NCBI GenBank assembly: GCA_036345935.2
Contig: JADWOT020000003.1
Span: 10,378,368 to 10,442,367 of the forward strand
Reading direction: 5' to 3'
Source: Taenia hydatigena
Taxonomy: Eukaryota; Platyhelminthes; Cestoda; Cyclophyllidea; Taeniidae
Length of the DNA stretch: 64,000 nucleotides
The notes under the pieces: generated by a model
What the model was told of the DNA's origin: nothing
The model's database searches: none
The model's input: only the letters and a program-made list of their open reading frames with translations
Part shown: positions 50,861-62,199 of the stretch, piece by piece
How the letters are laid out: the number at the start of each line of letters is the position of its first letter
Position numbering within the stretch: position 1 is the first letter of the stretch
Translations under genes and position numbers: made by a program

Positions 50861-52230
50861 CGGTCACAGAAATAAAGAAACGACTAAGTGTGGAGCGATG
50901 AAAGCAAAGAAAGAAGGAGAAGTATGTTGAGGCAATTGAAGCTAGCTATTACTTAGGAATGTGCCCGCAGATCTTGCGCAAAAGATGTGGGAGTCAACGA
51001 ATTGACAAGTCGAAGGGGCGAATTGACGGGCCTACTTTACACTCGCGGCAACACATTTAGTGTAGTATGAATGACGTTTTTAGACTGCAACCTGTAACAG
51101 GTGAGTTACGAGATTTCGGAGGCTGCGTGATAACTTTTCCTAAAAATGATATCAACAATGCCAGGTTGCCGTACATGAAGCTGCAAAGCCTTTGATTAGG
51201 TGAAAACATTCTTCAAGCACTGAGTCGCCGAATTTTCGCACTACAATCCTTCGAATATAACGCTTGTTCCTTTCAAGTCCTCCACCCGACATGGCAAGTA
51301 ATTTAGCGCAAGAACACAGGAATATTAATGCATAGTATCAGCTTGAGAATGTGAGCCCACGAAAGACGTGCTGAGGGCCACCAATATTGTTGAGAAACAA
51401 TGCATGGTTAGTCACAAAAACGTAGTGTATTTCGGTGCATATTACAAGGGGCTTATTTCAAGAGTTCGATACTTGGAAGGAGCGCCTGTGATTCTACATC
51501 TTCTGTGGACAGCCCTCAACTGGAAGTCGTAATGAACGAATTGCAGCATTTCCGCCAAGTTGTAGCATCCGGTTTCAATTCGCCTGATACAAAACAGTCT
51601 CCAATCTACCGCAGTAGTAGCAAGTGGGCAATCCACGAAGTTGTTGAATCTCGTAATAAAATTTGCAAAGATTTGCATATCATTAATTGCATTGTCAAAA
51701 CGGTGTGGAAAGATTGCTATGATTAATATTTGATGCGGCCTGATGGCGTCCAGGAGGCACAGTAGCTGATCTCCGGAACGAAATTCCGGATCCATGAGGA
51801 ATACGTAGCAGTCGTAGTCCAGGATGTCACCTTTGAAGTTCCTTTCTCCATATTTATAGTAACACATCGTGCCGCCTTCTTCATTCGCGTGAGCATCATG
51901 GATAAACTTTTTAAACTCGATTTTATCTATGAGATACGGGCTACGCCTCAGTGATTCATCACGATGTATGGTGGCGAAAATCTCTAGGTGATACGATTGG
52001 TTGTAGAGCAGGGAGGAATGAAATACATGAGCACTGAACATTAAACAGCACTGAATAAACTGCCGAGAAGAGGATTGGCTTAATTGAATCGAACAATGCT
52101 GGAAAGATCTCATTTCGTTTAGGCGATATTCAATTGCAGGAAGTAAGTTCCTGTCGATACGTGGTGAGTTTTCGGAAAATAGGAGGCAACACAGGTGCTT
52201 GTCGAGCCACCTCCAATTATTGACGTAACG
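50480..52230. repeat. S1: block with a diverged direct copy at 62200-63890
   Basis: The order FB18, non-coding linker (50861-51441), FB14 body here matches FB19, linker (62590-63110), FB16 there. Linker anchors include GCGCAAAAGATG, ATTGACAAGTCGA and GTGCCC(G/A)C(A/G)GAT. Divergence is much higher than between R1 and R3, so this is an older segmental duplication in direct orientation. Confidence 0.7.
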
Positions 52231-52527
52231 GTGCATTGCTTCGGTTGATCGTCGTCTTGATAGTATCCATCGCCAGCTGGGAATGGCGTTGCAAGCATTC
52301 ACCATGTCCTCCACACCAAGGAATTCGCATAGCTTGAGTGCCAATTCAGCTGGGAGTTCTGTGATTTTGCGCTGTTTCTAAAGTGAAACAAAAGCATGCC
52401 ATCGTGAGTGGCATGAAAATGGAATAAGGGAATTGTAATGGCAGAGAAGTGATGGTAAGCACTAAATGAGAAGTGGTGAGGATAAAGAGACAAGAAAATG
52501 TGAAACGGTGCTACTGGTACCCACCAT
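51442..52527 (-). CDS. FB14: intact F-box protein with FBXO4-like C-terminal domain
   Basis: Model: ATG at 52527-52525, intron 52524-52378 (GTGGGT to CACTTTAG), exon 2 52377-51442 with TAA. The product has about 312 residues. Residues 5-45 are an F-box (KITELPAELALKLCEFLGVE, then AIPSWRW), which in this superfamily binds Skp1 within an SCF ubiquitin ligase. The family WRWLDKHL motif follows near residue 57. The C-terminal third has alternating hydrophobic strands in a small-GTPase-like order: DYDCYVFLMD (about 188-197), PHQILIIAIF (about 215-224), then VDCPLATTAVDW (about 249-260) and a final amphipathic stretch. Spacing and motif order resemble the nucleotide-free GTPase-like substrate domain of FBXO4; this is inferred, not searched. 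It is the only copy here open end to end. Confidence 0.75.
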
Positions 52528-52760
52528 ATCGGAAGAATGCTAGCGTAGGTTGACTGCAAGTCAGAGGTGGCGAGGCTTAAAGACTGACAATGTGGAAGGA
52601 GAGGAAGGTGCCATGGAGTTAATCTCACAATGGCGTTGGCACATTGGCTCGTTTCGTGTTGTGTGATTAGAAGGTCGCGCAACCACCATGGCCTGAATCA
52701 CTCCCCCTTGTCCGATGACATGGAATGCCGCAAACTGACATTTGCGCACACAATCCGCCA
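52528..52760 (-). promoter_or_regulatory. FB14 promoter
   Basis: Reading minus, a CTTTAAG box at about 52582-52576 lies some 50 bases before the ATG, at the position of TATTTAAA in FB2 and FB13. CCAATGTGCCAACGCCATTG, a conserved element of the FB heads, is at about 52651-52632. The promoter is weaker than those of FB2 and FB13 (CTTTAAG, not TATTTAAA). No polyadenylation signal AATAAA is obvious just after the FB14 stop. Confidence 0.45.
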
Positions 52761-52769
52761 CACGCTGTG

Positions 52770-53600
52770 TGTTGTCAATTCAGTCCACTTCTCACTCATT
52801 TTGCGCGAATAATTATTGCTGCGAAGTCTCGCACAACAGTGTCACAGCTGAGCATCACTTGCGATTTGATTTTATGTTAGCCGCCCCATTGACACCGTGT
52901 CTCGTTCCACGAACCGCCTCATAAGCGTTTGTCGAGGTACTGAAAGACTGACTGGGAAACCAACCGACGTTTTCTACCTCATGCTTAGCCAGCGTTCTCA
53001 CACAAAGTGCCAACAGAGGTCCATCTATTCATTTGTTTAGTGTTGGTATGTGGCAGACTGTGGAAATGGTTGCGGTTCTGCATCAAATTGTGGCTTGATC
53101 CGAATTAAGATTCATGGGTTGGGCTAGATGTTGCTAGAGACGTAGAAATGTTTGTTTGAAAAGCAGATGAATTGTATGTTACATTTAGTGGAAGTCTGCA
53201 GGAGGATTTGGTTGGATTTCGGTCGTTTGGTCTTTCGGTGGGAATGGAAAGTGTAATTCATGGGCTTCCATGCTCGCGCATGTCCAAATTAACATAATTG
53301 CCCAGAAAGAACACTGCACTGTGACGAGAGTAGTAAATACGATGAATTCTACTTAACTAAAAATCTTTCTCCTTAGATGCAGCTGACGTTCCCACACACA
53401 CCGATAATACCACAAGCTTCCTCATCACTTCATGCGTCATTTACCAGATCTGGAAATTAGACGTCCCTCTAGTGCTGTACAGACCCTAGAATGTTAAGTT
53501 GCATGAAGCCCTAATCATTGTTTAATGCTGTGAAACGATAATCTACAAAAACGAATTAGCATGGCTACCAAATAATAAAAAACATTTCGACGGCCTGGGT
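52770..53600. other. Non-genic stretch between FB14 and P2c
   Basis: I recognise nothing here. Frames are short and there are no repeat matches. Confidence 0.4.
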
Positions 53601-53612
53601 TAAGCAGCTATC

Positions 53613-54770
53613 ATGCAATTAAGGCGTGAGACCACGACATTAACACGCCCTGTTGAACAAGGATTAAGGTCTGTGAAACTTCCTTTCCCCCCAGCAGCCA
53701 TGCCAAAATGGATGAAGTTAGCACGTCTGAGCCGGGGTGTTGTGTGTTGGGCAAATTTCAATGTGTCCGTGTGTTGCAATCACACCATTCAACCACGAAA
53801 TTAAAAGAGCAGTTTAAAGTAAAAAAGATTTTGAGGTACTCACTAAACAATGAAAATGCTATGTTTGAAAGATCTGAAATGCGCAGAAGGCGGAACAGTG
53901 CAGTTGTGAGAGCAGCAACTCGCATTGTGAAATGACTAGATCTTCAGAAAGAAGGATCAAAAGAGTGGCCCATGCTAATGAGCTAGGACGACTTCTCAAC
54001 CACACCTAACGGTCCCATTTTAAGGCTCTCTGCGTTTCAGTCCGAGTTAGGCAAGCTTCCATTTTCCCATCCTGTTTGCTCCAATCGTTTACTATCTTTC
54101 ATGCAGATGCAGTAACACCTCCACCCTAGTCCGTCCTCAACTCAGACGCGATCCTCTCACTCTTTGTGCTGAGAATAGCATGCTTTCACCATTGAACAGA
54201 CTGAGTTGATGAGAAGAGGAGGAGACGGCAACAAGGTGTAATTTGGAATTTGTGTGGTTTGAAGTGACAATGTGAGTCTTGACTTCTTAATTCCATCCGC
54301 GATTGTGAAGAAGGATCCATCTCTGCCCCCCAAGACACTGCAGGCTCGACAGCCAGCTCAATACCCACGTCATCGACGACAAAATGAGCGAACTGGAATA
54401 TTGTGGTGAAGCTGCAACGAACATGTATCAGTGAAAATGCAGCAGACATTAGTGAAAGTAGACCAATCTGCCAGTCTGTCTGATGCAAAGCATGCGCACT
54501 TTAAGAGGAAGTGTCATTTGGGAGAAGAGTTGGTCAAAGACGGGGTCATGGAACCATCAAAGTCGTTATGGGTCTTACCGACTACTCTAACAAGAGAGAG
54601 GCCAGTGACCAACGGTTACTGCAGGCAGATGGAATTTGTAACGTAAAAGGATGGCCCTCCGTTACCTCATCTAGCTCATTCAAAACCACTGTCGCGGTCG
54701 CAGGAGATCTCTCTAATCGACTCGAAGTTAGGATTCTGGCAAGTTGGCTGTTGAAAATGGGCATAAGGTA
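53613..54770 (+). pseudogene. P2c: two-exon-like copy of the unknown P2 family
   Basis: The 5' part matches the minus strand of the R repeats (PPAAMPKWMKLARLS here against PLQPRKWTGLARL in R3) and ends RAATRI at a GT (53927), where R3 has GTAAGT. After 186 bases an acceptor (TTTCATGCAGATGCAG) at 54112 precedes the TAACACCTCC segment. Then come FTIEQTEL, GICVV, and near 54510-54640 GRRVGQRRGHGTIKVVMGLT and REASDQRLLQ. Stops and frame changes occur between them, including the frameshift shared with P2a and P2d. Not functional as it stands; function unknown. Confidence 0.55.
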
Positions 54771-54779
54771 GACCACATT

Positions 54780-55460
54780 ATTGTGGCAAATGCTGAATGA
54801 CAAAGGTTATGCTCGGTACAAATGTAAATGCGCGTGGATCTATGGCTAACTTTCTGTTGTTTTAATTACTCAGCTTTTCTGCATTAAGATTGCTTAAAGA
54901 CCCTCGATTTCATTCTACTAGCCGTGAAAGCCTGATCGGCTACTAAATAACACACCTCCTCACTCAAGCCATTGTAGTTTAGTGACATTTACTCAGTGCC
55001 TGGTTTTGATGCAAATAGGCTTCACTCTCCTCCGTTGATGCGTCCAGGTTTTGTGTGTTTGCTGAGCTTACCAAATGTTCAGGGGATCATCGGTACCTGC
55101 TTCAATGCCTCAGCGACTGGCCCTGCATAAAGTGGATCTTAAGTTATTATTATCATTGAGGTTTGATACCACTACCCTGTGTTTATTTAGTGCATATAAC
55201 TTTCGTAATTGGCGATTTGCGCGTGTTGCATCAAACGAAGTGCTAGTTGGCAAAATGGGCTCAAATCATGGAAAAGCTTTGAAGCGCAGTTCTAAGTAAG
55301 AATTTAAGTCGATGAAATGAGGCCCTTTCATTGCACAAACCGTCCCTTAGAATGATAGAATTAAATTGGCATGCCAACATTCCATGATTTTGACAGGAGG
55401 TTAGGCGCTATTTCAAAATAATTGCAGGTGCGATGGGAATCATCTAAGTATTTTTAAAAA
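54780..55460. other. Non-genic stretch
   Basis: Nothing is recognised. The short frame at 55075-55299 (74 codons) has no domain or splice support. Confidence 0.4.
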
Positions 55461-55464
55461 GTCT

Positions 55465-56165
55465 TCAAAAGGCTTTTCTCATGTTTAACTCCTGTAGTAA
55501 CTTGAATAGGATTTCCTTATGGATCCTGGTGCTTTTAGAATGCAACTTAGGTCCTAACGACTTTATCACGCAGAATGCGTAATTTCCGAATGTTACGCAA
55601 TGCCTTCTCACGGAGAATACCACAAATGCGGCCACACATGGCTTCGGATCACCGACAATGGTGATAAGTTTTCCTCCCAATATCCGTTTTAGCATGTTTT
55701 GAATAAGAAAATTAGGGCATGAAGAGAAGTGCTGCGTTGAGTGATCTGATATAGAGTAGTCGCATTGCATACCAATAAGTTCTGCGGTACATATGCGGTG
55801 CACTAATGGATTCCATACGATATGAAGCACGATGTATTGATTTAACACGGCAAAGCGTGTAATAAATTTCGCAGAAATGTAGTTGTTTATACAATGCGCA
55901 AGCATAACAGGGTCCATTGCCAGTCAGGGATGGTGTTGCACACTTTCGCCAAATCCTCCACACTAAGGTATTTGCATATTCTAACGCCAGTTCGGGTGGA
56001 AGTTCAGTGATTCGGAGTTGTTCCTTGAGCGAAGCGAAAGTGTCCATCATCAGAAGCATGGGAGTGTGATGCAAGAATAGTGAAGTTGTGTGAGACAAGC
56101 CAGGGAAGATAGTAGAGGTGGTAAAGATAAGTAAGATGCAAACAGAGGCTACTGGAGCCCACCAT
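55465..56165 (-). pseudogene. FB15: F-box copy with one-base deletion
   Basis: ATG at 56165-56163 followed by GTGGGC; acceptor CTCAAG with exon 2 from 56023. The joined frame reads MEQLRITELPPELAL and then loses one base (GCGTTAGAATATGC where relatives read CTCAAAATATGC). If that base is restored conceptually, the F-box continues (YLSVEDLAKVCNTIPDWQW) to TAA at 55889-55887, the same stop position as in FB2 and FB13. Further downstream it matches the FB2 3' remnant. A TACTTATAA box lies near 56215. Confidence 0.7.
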
Positions 56166-56469
56166 GGTGGAAAGTTGATAGGGTTGATTGACGGTGTGAA
56201 AGTGACGGGTTATAAGTACTGCGGCTTTGAAAAAGGAAGGAAGGAAGGAGGATCGGATTGACATTACAATGGAATTGACACATCGAGTCGTTGCGTGTCG
56301 TATGGTGTAAAAGTCACGCGACCGCTCTACCTCGACCAATCGTCCTTTGCCATCCAATGGTAAAGAAGGATGCAAGCGGAGCAGACTTGTTGGGCAAAAC
56401 ATGGACGCTTGCTAGTGCGGCATAAGTGACACAGAGGTAGTCTATAGGTGTCAAATGAAGGCAGAAGTG

Positions 56470-57565
56470 GTTCATTCTTCTGTAAGAAGTTAACAATCAC
56501 CGCAATATTGCTAGGGAAGTCAGTAGGTCTTTTGACACTGGAAACAGACGTCAGCAGTTATATGCTTTTCCCTTTCAACGACACTTGCCTCCATTGCATG
56601 TCAGAAGCATTTATTTCTAGATTATACTAGAATCGGAGGCCTAAAATATTTGTTTTATAAAAGAGAGCGTTCAGATCTAAATGTGACCGTTCATTGAATA
56701 CCTTACAGTGTGCTGCTGGTTGTTTCTCTTGAGGATGGGCAGATTTAATGAACTATTTTTCAGTCCTCTTCGTGATGAGTAGTGCTTGGTCTCATGCATG
56801 CGAATCGATGTTGCGTGACTAACCTATGCTTGATGGGGTAAAGCCCTTTTAAAGACGATTTCTCTGGCGCATTAATCGCATCCATTACTGTTCACCCAAT
56901 CGGTAAGAGCTTAGCAGCTTCATGGATTCGTGTCACATGAGGTGCGAGTGGTTTGCATCACGTTTCCCACCTTGATTTTGTGTCGATATTTCCTTTGTAC
57001 ATATCGCATTTTGATCTACTGACATGCTTACCTGTTCACTTGTGTGGGTGATTGGGGAAGGACAGTGAGGAAGGATGAACTACCTCTAGTTTGGACCATT
57101 CGTGGATTGCGTATATGGAGGTGCAGTCACGCGGTGGGATTCATGATTGACTGCCGTCGCTGCCGAAATGGAAAAATTAAAGCCCGTAGGGCATGTGGGA
57201 GCTCTACACCCACTACACAGGTAAGAAAGCTTTGAAAGGATTTCTTTTTCTGTGCCACACAAGTTTGATATTGATAGATTAGTGAGGAGCACAAATCTAC
57301 TTGCTTTTTGAATTGCTCGAACCCACTTTACACCTTTCTGTTTAGATCCTCTCCTTGCATTTAATTGACCAAACTACAACGCAAGATGTAGTTTCGTGAT
57401 TTTGCAACTTTTATTGCATTTGCAAGCATTAGAGTATTTCAAGAGAGCATTGTATTCATCCTTTCATGACGCCGTCAGCACATAGTTCGCCCCATTTCCA
57501 TGAGCGTTGTTACCTTCAAAATTGTCTCAGAAACTGCGATAGCGAGTGAAAAAGGAAGAGTATGT
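56470..57565. other. Non-genic stretch
   Basis: The first 150 bases resemble the FB upstream region found at about 8820-8930 and 43210-43300. The rest shows nothing I can name; an open frame at 57044-57235 is unsupported. Confidence 0.4.
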
Positions 57566-57569
57566 TGCT

Positions 57570-58140
57570 GTAGACAAAAAAATTTAATTTGTAGGGAAGC
57601 TTAGGTGGCTGTGAAGTACATAGAAAGTTTTTTACGAAACTGTTTTCAGTACCTAAATGGAAGTGACAAGCAAGTAAACAGGCAAATGCTGTGTCCGCAC
57701 CAGAGGGCGAACCACACATCCATTCCTATGTAAGTTTGCATTTGAATGGAATCATGCGATTTGATGAGCATGATAAATGGCATGTGAATTCTCCTGCCAA
57801 AACATTGCTGTGAATACCATTAATGCCTACACAACTTCGGCTTAGTTTCGAACCTGCGTTTCAGATCAGTGTTGAGCTCAAGATCAACACCCATCGCAAA
57901 CATGAAAGCTAACAGGGTATCGCATACAATGCTTCGCATGTAGCCCGATCGGTGCGGCTCTCACATAGCTGCATAAAATGGCTGCTGCACCACAAAGCCC
58001 GAGGGGCATTGGGTTGGATTCGTAATGATTTTCAAAAATCAAAATAACCTGCCTCTCCCGCTCATTTCGACCATCCCTACTTGCCAGCATCTATTATAGA
58101 AAACCACCGTGACCGTGACAGTGGTTTATAGACGGATCTA
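57570..58140. repeat. G repeat, copy 2
   Basis: Diverged direct partner of 25660-26170. At 57950-58030 it also matches 16490-16570 in arm A and, unlike arm B, continues through the point where arm B breaks. No common open frame. Confidence 0.65.
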
Positions 58141-58170
58141 GATGAGATAACTAGAGGTCATCCCTCTACC

Positions 58171-59420
58171 TCACAACTTCCGTCTTCCTGTAGCAATCAT
58201 TGATCTCTGACCTTTCTCGTGTAGGAGTAATTGGTTAGACTCTAAGACGACTTTGATGGCTCCACGACCTCGTCGCTGACCAACTCTTCTCCCGAATTCC
58301 ACGCCTCCAAATGTGCGCACAATTTGCATCTGACTAACAGATCGCTTTATTTCGCTAAAATTTGCTGCATTCACAAAGACCTGCGTTCTTGGCAGCTTAG
58401 TCTTAACTAGGAGACTACGATTGTGTACCTAACTGTTGACATCCAAGTTCTTGCATTCTGTTTTTGATGGCATGGGTGATGAACTGGCTGCCAAGATTCC
58501 AAGGTCTTAAAGGCAATAGACAGAGCCCTCTAGAAAGTAGAATGTGGGTTTGAAAGGCCAAAATTTACATCCTCACTCCAATCTACACACATTTCAAATT
58601 CTACTACCATGTTGTCGTCTGCTAATCTTTTAGTGAACTCAGTCTGTTCGACGGTGAAATCGCGCCATTTTTAACATAAAGTGTGAGCATCGCGGCCTAG
58701 TAGAGGGTGAGCTTACGTGTAGGTGTTTCTGCACTTACAGATTGTAGCAAACAGGCTGAAAAGAGGGAAGCTTGTCTAACTCGGACTAAGACACAGAGAG
58801 CCATCAAATGACACTGGTGGATGCGTTGCAACATGGGGTTGTCGTAGCTCATAAGCATGGGTGGTTCCTTATCCTCTTTCGTTGGGAAACTAACCAACTT
58901 ACAATGCGAGTTGGTGCCTGTGATGCTGGTCTTCTCCATTCAAACATTTGGGCAGAATTCGTGTCTAGGCTATTCACAACTACAATTAATCCTTTCTCAT
59001 TTGGTTCAACCAAATAGGAAATGCAGAATGGGAGCACCCTGTTCCGCTCTCTGTGCATCCGATGTCTATCTAAAATAACACTTGCCTTCTGATTAATGAG
59101 CGGCCCAAATTATTTTACTTTGAATGGCTTCTTTGATTTCGTGGTTGGGTGCGATCAACGTGGCCCACCGGCACATTACATGTTGTCCAGCATACAACAC
59201 ACGCACACACGACTCCAGACGTGCTAAACCCGTCCATTTTCGTGGCTGTAAGGGGAGAGGGAAGGTCTCGCAGGCCTCAAACCATGTTCGTCGTGGCGTG
59301 TCATTTTCGTGGCTTTCACGTCCCCGTCGCATTCTTGATGCTGCCCCAATAACACTGAAATGCCTTTGTAAGCTTAAAGCCATGCCGATTTGTTTGGGTG
59401 AATTGTCGCTTAAAAACATT
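58171..59420 (-). pseudogene. P2d: longest copy of the unknown P2 family
   Basis: Reading minus: PLQPRKWTGLARLESCVRVL near 59270, a segment containing CISYLVEPNEKGLIVVVNSL near 59010, and APTRI at a consensus donor (GTAAGTTGG at 58902). A 174-base intron-like stretch ends TGTAAGTGCAG; then ETPTRKLTLY, FTVEQTEFTKRLADDN, KNLDVNS, KTKLPRTQVFVNAANFSEIK and FGRRVGQRRGRGAIKVV follow to about 58171. A stop follows KLTLY and frames change between segments. The splice sites do not give one open product, so I call it a pseudogene. FTVEQTEF and FGRRV segments are conserved as protein across copies, so the ancestor was probably coding. Confidence 0.55.
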
Positions 59421-61270
59421 AGAGAATGAGTAAGGTTCCATATAACTTAAAATTCGAGGGTTCGCACATCGTGAGAGGGACGTCCAATTGTCAGACCTGA
59501 CAAATAGCGCATACATTGATGAGGAAGCTTGTGACATCATCAGTGTGTGTAGGAGCGTCGGTCGTATTCTAAAAGAAGCGTTTCGGTAAATCAGAAGTTG
59601 TCATCGCTACTGCTGCGGTGCCTTGCTTCCCTGTGCCATGGATCGAACTTGATGTCCGCAATGCCACGTCCGTAAATAAGCCGAGAATAATGGCGTGATC
59701 CAGTATTTGCTAGAGTTCCATACCTCTAATAACTACTATATACGTGTTAGTTTTGCCACCGTGAAAGTGTGTGAACATACGAACCTTTGATGGTGCAGCC
59801 GCTGCTTCATATCTTAAAATAGGTGTTAAGCTCATGCAGGATCGAAAGAACTTAGAAACGGGCACTCTGTCTAAAGATGTAGCGTATACCGAATTACAAT
59901 CTGATGTAAAGGCAAATCATTGCATTGCATCAATTTTTACATATCGAGTGAAACGCTGATCTTGGAAATGAAAATAAAACAACGAGGACTAAACAACATG
60001 CCCTTCGGAGGAGGGATCAGGCTGATCTCACCACGACGTCTACACATGCTACCCAGATTTAACCACGCCTTCAATCTGCTACTTTAACACCCTGACGACG
60101 TGATTCCCGGATTTCTGGCGATGCTTTCTCGTTGCAAATGCCACATCAGAGGCATGACCAGGACTCTGACCACCAGACGTGTTGATCACTCGTCTTTGCA
60201 CATCTGCTCTAATATCTCTTGACTAAGAAAAATAAGGCAAAATGGGGATTGTTGCGTTACTGTCTTGGCAATTCTAAACACAACAATTCAAAGATATCAT
60301 TTTTCTACCTTAGAATGGAAGCACATGCACTAAAATAAAGTGGGTTGTGGCCCAATGCTTTTAGTGCTCGAATCATTATCTTACTGCTCTTTCGCATGCT
60401 TCACCTACAGTCATTCTGATGCAGAAGCTGAAGCGAATATTTGCCGCAGCAGGAAGTGGAGCAAGAAATGATGTGATATTCGCAAAAAGAAGGCGCTGCA
60501 CCAACCAAATCTCTGCCGCATTTCATGTAAGTTGCGGATGCTACTCGCTTTTTGCCACCCTGCTGTCTCATAGACACTACATGACTCTACGACGGTGCCT
60601 ACAACAAATTTGCCTTTTTACTTCTTCAAGTATGGTGTGCGTGCCCTTTGAATGCTTCCTTGACAAGCATGATGCATAAGCCATCAAAGAAGCCTACGCT
60701 AATTGTTTTTAAATTAAGCGGAAAAGAAAAGAAGGATGCTTTAGAGGAAAGGGAGTATATTTCAGTTGGTGAATTCAAAAAAAATTAACGTTTGTTCCCT
60801 TGATTCGGAGATCGCAGTAGGCAAATTGTGACAGCTCCTTCAAATTGTAGTTCTCAACTGCATGAAGCTTGACACAGTACATTCGCTAATGTGGGTCCAA
60901 TCATGCATGCGCAGCAGTCGTATTACATACTAATGAACTCAGCCGCACTCATGTAGCATAGCGGTAGGATCTAGACGACAGGAAGCAAGATTAAGTAATT
61001 TAGCAAGGTATAAAGTGTAATAGATTTTGCGGACACATTGTTGTTTACAGAGTGTGGAGACACAAATTGGGTCAGGATGCCATTGTGCCATGATGCTATC
61101 GTGTAGCTTTCCGTGTAAAGACAATTTAAGAGTTGGATGCTTAGAAGCTACTGCACAGTCTATCATATTTGAGCAGGACCCACACGAGGTGAAGTTGATG
61201 ACTTTAGCTAGTGCTAAGAGAGTGTTTCTTCAGCCAAGCCATCGTCTAAATTGCTGACAGAACAACTTAT
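58690..61270. repeat. R3: right copy of the direct repeat
   Basis: From 59028 to 61270 it matches R1; from 58690 to about 59680 it matches R2. It ends at ACAACTTAT, the same base where R1 meets arm A, while here unique sequence follows. It includes the 5' half of P2d, an open frame at 59771-59959 (broken in R1) and FB 3'-flank sequence. R1 and R3, about 54 kb apart in the same orientation, are possible partners for unequal exchange. Confidence 0.85.
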
Positions 61271-61339
61271 TACCTCCGTTGCTCTCGGCAGCACTATCGC
61301 TATGAGAAGCCAGTTTTAATCCATTAATATTACTGTCAA

Positions 61340-61610
61340 AATACAAAATTATTATGTTTACCGTTGTTGTCATAATTGCAAGCGTTGACGGAAATGAATC
61401 GCAAGTACGCAGAGGGGAAAAGCATAGGTGTTTGAGCTCAAGTCTGAGTGGGAGCACGAGTTCGTGCTCTGCTGAGCCGAATGTGACCAGCATTAGTGCT
61501 TCATCGTTACTCTCAGGGTTTAGCTCGCTAAATAGTTGTCAGTAGACTTGCATTCCTCATCTCTGCTCATCGCAGTCTAATCTTGGAAGGGATATGATAC
61601 ATTCTGCAGT
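61340..61610 (+). repeat. Diverged family-3 segment
   Basis: Two pieces match arm sequence: 61370-61430 (GTCATAATTGCAAGCGTTGAC and GAATCGCAAGTACGCAGAG) resembles 24920-24985, and 61545-61605 (TGCATTCCTCATCTCTGCTC) resembles 32775-32830. The spacing is shorter than in the arms, so material between them was lost. The 63-codon frame at 61354-61545 is not kept in the arms. Confidence 0.5.
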
Positions 61611-61619
61611 GCTTAAAAA

Positions 61620-62190
61620 GGGGTTGAAACAAAAGTCCACTTAAAATAAAGATGTAAACAGAACATGGAATAACCTTTGTGCTTGAATACAAAAGAATTT
61701 TTGCGTTTAAATCAAGTTTGTCTGCCTTCAATGCAAATGATAGCTGAGGTAAGTTTAAACTACGGCACTTGGACATCCCGAATGAAATGGCTAAGCTAGT
61801 CGCATCACATTCTAATCTCTAGACTCGAAGAAAGGAAGAGTCTTGTACGCGTAACCTCCGTAAAGACCGATTTGATTTTCTTAATTTTTGCAACTGCCAG
61901 GTATTTAATTTTTATTGTGTGCGCAGCAGCAATACAAATCTCTGTGCTTGCAACAATAGTAACCGCGTTTAAGTCGTTAATTTGGTATTGTTGACCAAAG
62001 AATTCTATTATTTCAATGGGATGAGATGAGAAGACGCAAGCATAAGTTAATTTGTCCCAAGATGTTTTACTGGCAATTCAGCTCGTCAATCTTGATGCAC
62101 TCCATCAAAAATGCTTTCCTTTAGTTTGGTATTTTAATGCTATCAGTGAGGCTCAATGGCCTTCTCGAAGCTGACTAGAACCAACACACA
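61620..62190. other. Non-genic stretch
   Basis: Nothing is recognised. AT-rich runs around 61870-61920 give no structure I can support. Confidence 0.35.
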
Positions 62191-62199
62191 TGCTCACAC

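Noticed and set aside
59124..59429. About 100-codon open frames in R copies (also at 5278 and 47239), plus strand
   Set aside because: Better explained as the reverse of the P2 5' segment, whose minus-strand translation matches P2c, which lies in the opposite orientation. Frame length varies among copies.
60419..60679. 86-codon frame nearly identical at 6594-6854 and 60419-60679
   Set aside because: The identity only reflects the recent R duplication. The related sequence at 17.6 kb does not keep the frame, and no domain is visible.
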